A stretch of 56,186 bases of DNA, from the IMG/VR virus record IMGVR_UViG_3300030012_002778, positions 1-56,186 of that record. One strand, 5' to 3'. Source of the stretch: a virus. The translations under genes and the position numbers were made by a program. Shown here one piece after another: positions 49,910 through 56,186 of the stretch (position 1 is the stretch's first letter; each line of letters begins with the position of its first letter). Below the pieces are notes generated by a model. It was not told the origin of the DNA. It ran no database searches and saw nothing but the letters and a program-made list of their open reading frames with translations.

Positions 49910-51076
49910 ATGAAATTAAAAATAAGAAAACCAGATGACAGTAGCGAATACTATTCTACAGAAATAACCTGCACACAAGCATACACTTATGGAGACGAAA
50001 CAGTTGTTGGACTAGATAGAAGTGCCAAAGACCCTATTCATAGTGGGTTAGTTAGTTTTTGGAGAGGATGCCTTTCCTCTAAAAATCGTAATAGAGGATA
50101 TTTCTATATGCCGACTTCTTCTGATTATAATACAGTAATTATGGTGGGTAGTTGTCCCGTTGCTTTAGAAAAAAGAAATAATAGATTTTATGTTAATGGT
50201 AAAGCAGAAAGCCTATCTACTATTTGCCATGCCTTAGCGAGAGTAACATACAAGTCTTGTTTTGAAAAAGATGCCTCTAAGTTATTATTGGGGCTTTACA
50301 ATACCTTGGCCATTCCTGAAAATGTAAAGTATGTTCTAGAAAATAGACTACCATTTTCTTTTCATGAATATGAAACTAAATACGAAGTAAGACTACCCGT
50401 TCAAATGATAGGAACCGATGAAGTCGCTATAGAAATAGCAGATGGTGTTTGGGGAACTATGTCTGTAAAAACACTAGACAAACTATGTGTGTTTCTTGTA
50501 GAAGGCAAGAAAAGAAGTAAGTTAAAATTTATTTCTCCTAGAAAACTATATTCTATGACGATGGGTAGAGAACCATTAGATTCTGAACTCAAAGTTATGA
50601 TAGAGTTTCTTAAACAAAATAGAATGCAAGATTTAGTTGAAAGACGAGCAATACAATTAGTTAATGATTTATTAGCACAACACCCTGACAGGCTTAAAGC
50701 AGAATACGATGAAGATACCCTACATCGTTTATATGTTCGTGGTAAAGAACATGATTGGATGTTAGAAAATAATAGATATAAATCAGATATTCAAATGGTT
50801 TCTACTTATATTTGGCAACCAGTTGTTTCCTTTGAAAAGATTCTCAACGATGAAGGAGAACCAACGGGCGAAGAAATCAAGATAGTAGATAATCCTAAAT
50901 GGCAAGGGCCAATATGTATAGATAACATGGCTAAAGGTTCTCCATTAGGCGACCAATTTGCCGCTAGAGCATTGGCTCTACTAAATGATACTTTTACAAT
51001 AACAATAGTGAATACAATAAAGCGGTATATTACCGCTAATGCCAATGAATATAGAGTTGATTTTAATGAAATGTAA
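49910..51076 (+). CDS. Unknown protein with E2-like Cys motif, 388 aa
   Basis: ATG 49910 follows GAGATA. Residues ~50-330 are mixed alpha/beta with no known domain. Near the end, NPKWQGPICID (~328-338, Cys336) resembles the HPN...G.ICLD active site of E2 ubiquitin-conjugating enzymes, followed by a helical region (FAARALALLND). The ubiquitin-like gene is upstream and the E1-like gene downstream. An alternative is a PRTRC-type protein B or an unrelated protein; the resemblance is short and unproven. Overlaps the TFB gene by 11 bases. Confidence 0.7.
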   Translation: MKLKIRKPDDSSEYYSTEITCTQAYTYGDETVVGLDRSAKDPIHSGLVSFWRGCLSSKNRNRGYFYMPTSSDYNTVIMVGSCPVALEKRNNRFYVNGKAESLSTICHALARVTYKSCFEKDASKLLLGLYNTLAIPENVKYVLENRLPFSFHEYETKYEVRLPVQMIGTDEVAIEIADGVWGTMSVKTLDKLCVFLVEGKKRSKLKFISPRKLYSMTMGREPLDSELKVMIEFLKQNRMQDLVERRAIQLVNDLLAQHPDRLKAEYDEDTLHRLYVRGKEHDWMLENNRYKSDIQMVSTYIWQPVVSFEKILNDEGEPTGEEIKIVDNPKWQGPICIDNMAKGSPLGDQFAARALALLNDTFTITIVNTIKRYITANANEYRVDFNEM

Positions 51077-51920
51077 AGAATGCGGTTCAACAGAAATAAC
51101 CTTTGACGAGAGGTTAGGAGAGAAGTGTTGTGCAGAATGCGGCTTAGTTATTATAACGGGTATGTTTGAAGAAACAGTTAATCCTATAGAAAGAGGAGAT
51201 AACTATTCTCTAAAGCATAGTGCTGACAAAGGAAGATTAGGTTCTCTAGTAGTGGGTAAAGGTGCATCTAAATATAATAGGCATAATCCAGTATTGCCTA
51301 GAAATGTTATCAACGGTATTACTCATTGTAACATGGTTATGGCTAATCTAAGACTACCAATTAATCTTGCAGAAAGAATACAGAAAGCATACTTAGAATT
51401 ATACAATAGCCATACTCTTAGGAACTTTACTTTAGAAGAAAGAGCGACTGCTATAGTTTACTATCTTCTAAAAGAAAACAGAACCCCTCATCCTCTCAAA
51501 GATGTTGCGAAAGAATTTGATGTTAAACTAAATAGAACTAAAAAACTAATTAGAAAAATAAATCAGTTTTATCGTAACTCTATACATTATTCTATAGATG
51601 ATAGTTCCTATCTTATTGAGCAAACGGCTAGAAAAATAACCGATGAACCGCAATTTGTTTATCAGTGTAATAAAGTAATGCAGAAGTTTGAGACGCTAAT
51701 AGTAAATAGTAACTTCAATAAGTCTAGATGTTATTATGCGGCCATATGTGTATTAGCCTCTACCATATTTGTTAGAGGATATTCTTGTAAGTTCATATCT
51801 GAACAAACAGGATTTCATAGAACTAAGATAGGTAAAGAATGTAAGAACTTACTTACATTATTAGGTGTAGAATCTTTAAAAGATATTAAAGGAAAAGAAT
51901 TGAATAAATTAGGTGAATAA
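51066..51920 (+). CDS. tfb: Archaeal transcription factor B (TFB/TFIIB)
   Basis: The N-terminal zinc ribbon has CKEC (C3, C6) and CAEC (C22, C25). A linker (GRLGSLVVGKGASKYNR) in the place of the B-reader follows, then two cyclin-like repeats (~83-170 and ~178-270). At 284 residues it is close to the normal archaeal length. TFB recruits RNA polymerase to TATA-bound TBP, so a virus copy would direct transcription to virus promoters. ATG 51066 is used; the longer frame lies in the previous gene. Confidence 0.93.
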   Translation: MKCKECGSTEITFDERLGEKCCAECGLVIITGMFEETVNPIERGDNYSLKHSADKGRLGSLVVGKGASKYNRHNPVLPRNVINGITHCNMVMANLRLPINLAERIQKAYLELYNSHTLRNFTLEERATAIVYYLLKENRTPHPLKDVAKEFDVKLNRTKKLIRKINQFYRNSIHYSIDDSSYLIEQTARKITDEPQFVYQCNKVMQKFETLIVNSNFNKSRCYYAAICVLASTIFVRGYSCKFISEQTGFHRTKIGKECKNLLTLLGVESLKDIKGKELNKLGE

Positions 51921-51921
51921 A

Positions 51922-52485
51922 ATGAAAAGAAAAATATTAGTAATTGGAGCAGGTGGAATAGGGAGTTTTCTTATTCCTGTATTAGATAGAGTAGGTTTGT
52001 ATGATATTACAGTAGCCGACCCTGATAAGGTAGAAACAAAGAATCTACCATATCAAAACTTTAGCAAAGAGGCAGTCAGTGTAAATAAGGCTAAATGGCA
52101 AGAAGTTTCTTATGATTCTGTTAAAAATTATAGTGCATATCCTATTCTTAGTGAAAAACAAATGCAAGGATATGACTTGGTTATTTGTTGTGTAGATAAT
52201 ATCGGACTAAGAAGAACTATGTATAACTGTAAAGATTTGAAATGGTTAGATTTGAGAGCGCAAGGCCGTAATGCGGCTATGGTATCTTATACTGCTGACC
52301 CTAAAATGTATGATACATTGTTAGCAGGTGAAGAAAGGTCATTTAGTTGTCAGGGCGATTCATGGGATGGCTCAAATAAAGGAGTTCATTTCATGCAAGT
52401 TGCTATTGCAGGAATGGGCGCACAATGGATTCAGCGTTGGTTTAACGATGAAGAAGTTTGTGATTTTAAGGTGGTGAATGTATGA
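51922..52485 (+). CDS. ThiF/E1-like activating enzyme, 187 aa
   Basis: The nucleotide-binding GAGGIGS (~9-15), acidic D33 ending the second strand, NLPYQNF (~41-47; like NLxRQ of E1/ThiF but with Tyr for Arg) and VICCVDN (~87-93) are E1/ThiF hallmarks. Cys143 in FSCQGDSW could be the catalytic Cys. The zinc CxxC pair is absent and at 187 residues it is a minimal version. It would adenylate the Gly-Gly end of a ubiquitin-like protein. It begins one base after the TFB stop. Adenylation function is inferred from family. Confidence 0.85.
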   Translation: MKRKILVIGAGGIGSFLIPVLDRVGLYDITVADPDKVETKNLPYQNFSKEAVSVNKAKWQEVSYDSVKNYSAYPILSEKQMQGYDLVICCVDNIGLRRTMYNCKDLKWLDLRAQGRNAAMVSYTADPKMYDTLLAGEERSFSCQGDSWDGSNKGVHFMQVAIAGMGAQWIQRWFNDEEVCDFKVVNV

Positions 52486-52772
52486 GCGTGAGAGAATTAG
52501 AGCGCAGGACTCACCAAAGGAGGATGAGTAAGCGTATGAAAAAACACATAGAAATCATGATGAATGACGGTAAGCCTCGTAATATATCACAAATACTTGA
52601 TGCACTGTATGAGAGCAGAAAAAGAAATACACACATGCCGACTAGACAAGAATTGATTAATTTCTTGACCAAGAACTATTCAAAAGAGATGCGTTATGAA
52701 AGGCATCCGTTGTCGTTATCAATTTCAGACGAAAACATACGCACACCGTATTTTAGGAAAGTGATAGAATGA
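52482..52772 (+). CDS. Small winged-helix-like protein, 96 aa
   Basis: ATGA overlap. A basic N-terminus and helical core (HIEIMMNDGKPRNISQILDAL ... TRQELINFLTKNY) resemble HTH DNA-binding modules. It lies between the E1-like gene and another small gene. Function unknown. Confidence 0.7.
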   Translation: MSVRELERRTHQRRMSKRMKKHIEIMMNDGKPRNISQILDALYESRKRNTHMPTRQELINFLTKNYSKEMRYERHPLSLSISDENIRTPYFRKVIE

Positions 52773-53053
52773 TACCAAAATGGGATGATTTAGTTTATAC
52801 AAATAAAGATGATGCTCTCTATATTTTTGTGGCTAAATTAAGACAAACACTACCTGATGTCTTAGAGTCGTTAAGAATAGTAGTCTTGTTAGATAATCTA
52901 ACAGATGATGAGCGTTCTGTTATGGCTACTGTTCTTAACTCACTTGAAGAGTTAGGAACAGACTTTAGAGATAGCGAGTTAGTTACAGCATGGGAAGGTG
53001 CTAAAGATGAATTAGATAAACTTCCAAAATGGAAAAACAATGGTTATTGGTGA
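52769..53053 (+). CDS. Small acidic protein, 94 aa
   Basis: ATGA overlap. Helical and acidic (LTDDERSVMATVLNSLEELG). Ends in KLPKWKNNGYW. Function unknown. Confidence 0.7.
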   Translation: MIPKWDDLVYTNKDDALYIFVAKLRQTLPDVLESLRIVVLLDNLTDDERSVMATVLNSLEELGTDFRDSELVTAWEGAKDELDKLPKWKNNGYW

Positions 53054-53058
53054 TTAAA

Positions 53059-54060
53059 ATGGTAAAATGGACGAGAGAACAGGAAATATATGCATTAAGA
53101 AGTAAAAGAAAGGGATATTCAATCAACAAAATATCAAAGTTGATGAAAAAAAGATATGGTGTAAATAGAAAGTATCATTCTATTTACACTAAGATAAACA
53201 AACTTGAGAAAAAGAATACTATCATTCCCAAAGTAAAAAGTTATATGAAACATGCTAAATACACACAGGAACAAATAGATTTTGTTCATCTTTGTAAGTT
53301 TAATGGTATGCCTCTTGCTAGAATTAGTTTAGCCTTTTACGAACAATTTGGTATTGAAGTTAATCTAAGGCAGATTAATTATTTATTTTATCGTAAGGTT
53401 CCCGCAGATGAAAGGCTGTTTTCTAATGCTCCTGCTATTCAAAAAGAATTAGCACAAGGAAAACTACTACAGGAATTAGAAAAGCCAACAAAGAAACCAA
53501 AAACAAAAGCACCAAAGAGATACACTAAGAAGGAAATAGCCTTGATTAGTAGTTGTAAGAGTGCTAAAGATGCGGAAAAACTTTCTAGTATACTTAAAAG
53601 AAGCAAGGATGCTTTAAATCGTCAGTGGTATTATATCAAGGAGAAAGAAACTATGAGCCAAGACTGGGAAACAAAATCTAAGAAAAAGGCGAAGCCAACG
53701 GTAAAGAAAAACATTCAATCTGTGCAAGAAGAATGGAATAAATTTAAAGACTTAGATTTGTTAATTAATTTCTATGACCTTTCCATAGATGAGGCTAAAG
53801 CACGATATGGATTTTCATATGAAATAATAGCGGGGAGGTTAGAACATTTAATAAACTCAAATAACCCCGACAATATTGCCCTAGTTATAGAAGCCACTAG
53901 AGCCGTCAATGAGCGTAAGTCACAACAGCCTACTGAAACAAAACCAAGCCGCAGACAACTAAGGAAAGAGCGAAAGATGGCAAAGAAAGAAGCAAGGCAG
54001 AAGAAAAGAATCGAAAGAATGGAAAAGAGACTAAAGAAATTAAGAGGTGAAAAGAAATGA
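53059..54060 (+). CDS. Protein with three Myb/SANT-like repeats, 333 aa
   Basis: ATG 53059 follows GGTGATTAAA. Three repeats start KWTREQEIYAL, KYTQEQIDFVH and RYTKKEIALIS; each continues through two or three helices like Myb/SANT DNA-binding repeats, with some Trp replaced. The C-terminal third is Lys/Arg rich coiled coil ending RKRIERMEKRLKKLRGEKK. Probably a DNA-binding virus regulator or architectural protein. Confidence 0.72.
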   Translation: MVKWTREQEIYALRSKRKGYSINKISKLMKKRYGVNRKYHSIYTKINKLEKKNTIIPKVKSYMKHAKYTQEQIDFVHLCKFNGMPLARISLAFYEQFGIEVNLRQINYLFYRKVPADERLFSNAPAIQKELAQGKLLQELEKPTKKPKTKAPKRYTKKEIALISSCKSAKDAEKLSSILKRSKDALNRQWYYIKEKETMSQDWETKSKKKAKPTVKKNIQSVQEEWNKFKDLDLLINFYDLSIDEAKARYGFSYEIIAGRLEHLINSNNPDNIALVIEATRAVNERKSQQPTETKPSRRQLRKERKMAKKEARQKKRIERMEKRLKKLRGEKK

Positions 54061-54689
54061 GTAGAACAGGAGATTGGTTTATGAGAGTTCATGGCGACCA
54101 TGACGATGATGATGGCTATAATGAATTTGAGGAACAATCCGAATTAGATTATTGGAGAGAAAGGGCTGAACAGCATATTTTGGAGAAATGGTTTCATAAT
54201 GCTAATTTAGAGTTAGAATCAGTTAATCATCATAATGATTGGGAAATGACTTGGGAAGACCGAGATAAATTTGATTTTGCATATGCTAGAAGTGAAGATT
54301 TCTTTAGTGCTATTTGGCATGCTTCTACAGAAATATTGCCGGGTCTTGAGGTTCAAGTGGTAATTGACGGTAAGAATAACTGTTATGTTACAACTGGTTC
54401 TCCGGGCTATGTAGAGTTTGGAATGCAACCTCCTATTGGTATGAGTTTACCGATTAAGTGTTGGATTCATACTCATCCATTTGGTAGTGCTTATTTTAGT
54501 GGTGTAGATATTAAAACAGTAAGTCAGTGGCAACCTCTAATGAAAGAGGCTTTTGTTTTAGGTGGTTGGGAATATCAACACTACGGTTGGTGGCAACAAG
54601 CCAAACCAAAACAATTAGCAATCTACCGTAATGGTCAATTAGAAAGAATGCAATATTGGGGTCAAGAGTCGGAGAGTGAAGAAGAGTGA
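54057..54689 (+). CDS. JAMM/MPN-domain metalloprotease, 210 aa
   Basis: The motif H138-x-H140-P-x6-S148-x2-D151 (HTHPFGSAYFSGVD) is a perfect JAMM zinc site, and an upstream Glu (E98 or E120) could complete it. JAMM proteases remove or process ubiquitin-like tails. This fits trimming of Ser-Leu after Gly-Gly in the 68-aa protein. The first ~75 residues are acidic and Trp-rich, the end acidic. It overlaps the Myb-like gene (ATGA). Alternative: a JAB protein of other use, such as in tail assembly. Confidence 0.88.
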   Translation: MSRTGDWFMRVHGDHDDDDGYNEFEEQSELDYWRERAEQHILEKWFHNANLELESVNHHNDWEMTWEDRDKFDFAYARSEDFFSAIWHASTEILPGLEVQVVIDGKNNCYVTTGSPGYVEFGMQPPIGMSLPIKCWIHTHPFGSAYFSGVDIKTVSQWQPLMKEAFVLGGWEYQHYGWWQQAKPKQLAIYRNGQLERMQYWGQESESEEE

Positions 54690-55003
54690 CTTATCCAAAA
54701 GAAACTGTATTCAAAATGGACTACTTAATAGCAATTAAACGAATCAAAAAGAAAATAGACGAAGGTAATGGAACTCCCTTTGATGATGCGGCTCTAGAAA
54801 TGCTTGAGAATGCGTTAAAGGAAAAACAGGAGTCTGATTCTGTTTGGATGGGTGATGAACAATTAAAAGACAAAACAAAAATCATGATTTGTGTTTTTTG
54901 TGATGTAGAAGCGAATGATGATTTAGGTTATTGGTCTTGTAGTAAGTGTGAAGACTATGATGGAATAGAAGAAGTAGATGCAAAAGAATATTATGGGGAA
55001 TAA
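54686..55003 (+). CDS. Zinc-ribbon protein, 105 aa
   Basis: GTG start 54686 overlapping the previous stop (GTGA). CVFC...CSKC (~71-93) is a zinc ribbon with an acidic tail. The first half is helical and charged. Function unknown. Confidence 0.7.
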   Translation: MTYPKETVFKMDYLIAIKRIKKKIDEGNGTPFDDAALEMLENALKEKQESDSVWMGDEQLKDKTKIMICVFCDVEANDDLGYWSCSKCEDYDGIEEVDAKEYYGE

Positions 55004-55005
55004 AT

Positions 55006-55263
55006 ATGTATAATAAGAGAAAAGAAAAGAAATACGCAGAAGTAGTTGAGGTTGTTGAGGCCAAGACATTAACAGATAAAATTAGAGAACATAGAGAAAG
55101 ACATCCGAATGACAATAATACTAAAAAAATCAACAAAGGGATAGTTTGGAAAAAACCAACTCAAAAAGATAAGCAGTTGAAAGAATTTTACAAAGCAAAT
55201 GTTTGGACTTCTTTTGGTTCTAACGGTTGGGTTGCTTTACCTATAGAGGATGAAGAACAATGA
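55006..55263 (+). CDS. Small charged protein, 85 aa
   Basis: ATG 55006 behind GGGGAATAA. Basic N-terminal half, Trp-containing C-terminus (FYKANVWTSFGSNGWVALP). No domain recognised. Confidence 0.68.
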   Translation: MYNKRKEKKYAEVVEVVEAKTLTDKIREHRERHPNDNNTKKINKGIVWKKPTQKDKQLKEFYKANVWTSFGSNGWVALPIEDEEQ

Positions 55264-55640
55264 CTTGGTGTAGAAATATGACTTACGATGGCATAAAAAA
55301 GAGAAGAATATTAGTTCCTAAGATGAAACTTAGAGAGCGAATTGATGAACCAGTTGTTGAACCAAAGAAATATAATTTCACAGATGAATACAGGAAATTG
55401 ATGAAGTCTTTGAAAGCACAAGATGAAAAGCAAAAAGCAAAACAAGACGAAGTTGATTACAAAAAATTGTATGAAGAACTTAAAGAAGAGCATGAAAATC
55501 TTAAGCAACAGTTAGAAAATAACAATCAAACCCTTAGCGGAAATAGCAACATACAGATTTCAGCAGGTAAAGATGTAAATATAACAATAAGCGAAGGAGA
55601 TAAATTTAGCGATTCAGTAAATATGGAGGAAAGAAAATGA
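55260..55640 (+). CDS. Coiled-coil protein with beta tail, 126 aa
   Basis: ATGA overlap. A coiled coil (~40-95: KLYEELKEEHENLKQQLENN) is followed by QISAGKDVNITISEGD, a beta-hairpin-like tail. Function unknown. Confidence 0.68.
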   Translation: MTWCRNMTYDGIKKRRILVPKMKLRERIDEPVVEPKKYNFTDEYRKLMKSLKAQDEKQKAKQDEVDYKKLYEELKEEHENLKQQLENNNQTLSGNSNIQISAGKDVNITISEGDKFSDSVNMEERK

Positions 55641-55852
55641 AAGCAGTAGGAGAATATGTAATAGTAGAGCAAGAAGTATCGTCGGCAAGCAGAATTATGA
55701 TTAAAGAGAATAATGTTGGGAAAGTGATTGATTGTCAAATAGACAAATCACTCATTGGTAAAACTGTTATCTTTAGTGAAGCGAAGACGATACAAGAATA
55801 TGATGGATATAAGTTTGTGCCAATAGCACAAGTAATGGCGGTGATTGAATGA
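55637..55852 (+). CDS. GroES-like co-chaperonin, 71 aa
   Basis: ATGA overlap. Shorter than GroES (~97 aa) but with the same run of beta elements: KAVGEYVIVEQEV at the start, GKVIDCQI, IGKTVIFSEAKTIQEYDGYKFVPI and a final VMAVIE. The mobile loop region is shortened. Such proteins, like T4 gp31, help chaperonins fold capsid proteins. Role inferred. Confidence 0.7.
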   Translation: MKAVGEYVIVEQEVSSASRIMIKENNVGKVIDCQIDKSLIGKTVIFSEAKTIQEYDGYKFVPIAQVMAVIE

Positions 55853-56121
55853 TTGATACAGACAAATACGAAGGATACTCACAAACAACAAAGACGGGGC
55901 GTTGGAAGCGTAGTGCTACAACCGGCTTCAAAAGCGAATCAGTTTTTGATAAAAATGGAAAACAAATTGCTTCTGTGAAATTAGCGGGCTATGATACAAA
56001 GAGAGTTAAAGAAACATACGCCAATTTACTACTCATAACAGACGCACCAAAACTTCTATCCGAAGTTAAGCGATTGCGTGGCCTACTTGATGAGATAAAG
56101 GAGAGTGGATTGAATGAATGA
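55849..56121 (+). CDS. Small protein, 90 aa
   Basis: ATGA overlap. A beta-rich first half with KTGRWKRSATTGFKSESVFDK and helical second half (LLSEVKRLRGLLDEIKESG). No domain recognised. Confidence 0.68.
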   Translation: MIDTDKYEGYSQTTKTGRWKRSATTGFKSESVFDKNGKQIASVKLAGYDTKRVKETYANLLLITDAPKLLSEVKRLRGLLDEIKESGLNE

Positions 56122-56186
56122 TATAGAATTATACGAAGATATTTTGATAAGAATGATTGATGTAACAGAAGATGGAGATTTATTTA
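56114..56186 (+). CDS. Partial gene at the right edge
   Basis: ATG 56114 overlaps the previous stop and runs off the window as MNDIELYEDILIRMIDV. Continuation of the plus-strand operon. Confidence 0.6.
   Translation, partial: MNDIELYEDILIRMIDVTEDGDLF

Noticed and set aside
1-56186. Insertion sequences or transposase genes
   Set aside because: No transposase motifs and no terminal inverted repeats flanking a gene were seen.

Overview
This window is an AT-rich, almost completely gene-packed segment of a head-tailed (HK97-fold) double-stranded DNA virus that most likely infects an archaeon. The head genes are diagnostic: a large terminase, a portal, a prohead protease fused to a scaffold, and an HK97-type major capsid protein. 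The archaeal assignment rests on a virus-encoded transcription factor B with zinc ribbon and two cyclin-like repeats, TATA boxes placed for leaderless transcripts, and frequent GGTGAT-type ribosome binding sites. A marine planktonic archaeon is a reasonable guess, but the host cannot be fixed from sequence alone. Both ends are cut inside genes, and no DNA polymerase or primase is seen, so this is part of a larger genome.

Layout. (1) Positions 1-35462, all minus strand, form one long late operon with overlapping genes. In transcription order it begins with a run of small proteins (35.5-22 kb), most carrying a short tryptophan motif of the form M-[STN]-W-x-[DEK]-[IVM]-[LI]-K. Next come a probable small terminase subunit, TerL, a homing-endonuclease/Nudix fusion, an HMG-CoA lyase-like enzyme, the portal, coiled-coil proteins, an ATP-dependent DNA ligase, the protease-scaffold and the major capsid protein. 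Last come small capsid proteins, membrane proteins, a Ras/Arf-like small GTPase, connector genes and a tail-tube-like gene. (2) Positions 35.46-40.5 kb hold single small genes separated by gaps. Copies of a 30-bp palindrome centred on ACCATATGGT sit upstream of these genes, usually about 54 nt from the start codon. (3) Positions 40.5-41.1 kb are a non-coding strand switch with a 334-bp nested inverted repeat. (4) From 41.1 kb to the end, all plus strand, lies a presumably early operon of many very small genes: zinc-binding proteins, an SF1 helicase, TFB, DNA-binding proteins and a GroES-like protein.

Two systems stand out. The first is a possible ubiquitin-like conjugation module: a 68-aa beta-grasp-like protein ending Gly-Gly-Ser-Leu, a ThiF/E1-like protein, a JAMM protease with a complete HxHP-x6-S-x2-D motif, and a 388-aa protein with a weak E2-like Cys motif. 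The second is the W-motif family. At least fifteen late proteins carry it at or near the N-terminus, including a PAP2 phosphatase and several very basic proteins. A related motif (MDW[NS]DIHKMV) ends both the scaffold and an 80-aa head protein. This suggests a capsid-targeting tag that loads cargo into the procapsid, analogous in principle to the capsid-targeting sequence of phage T4 internal proteins.

Functional assignments for most small genes are not possible; they are described by visible features only.
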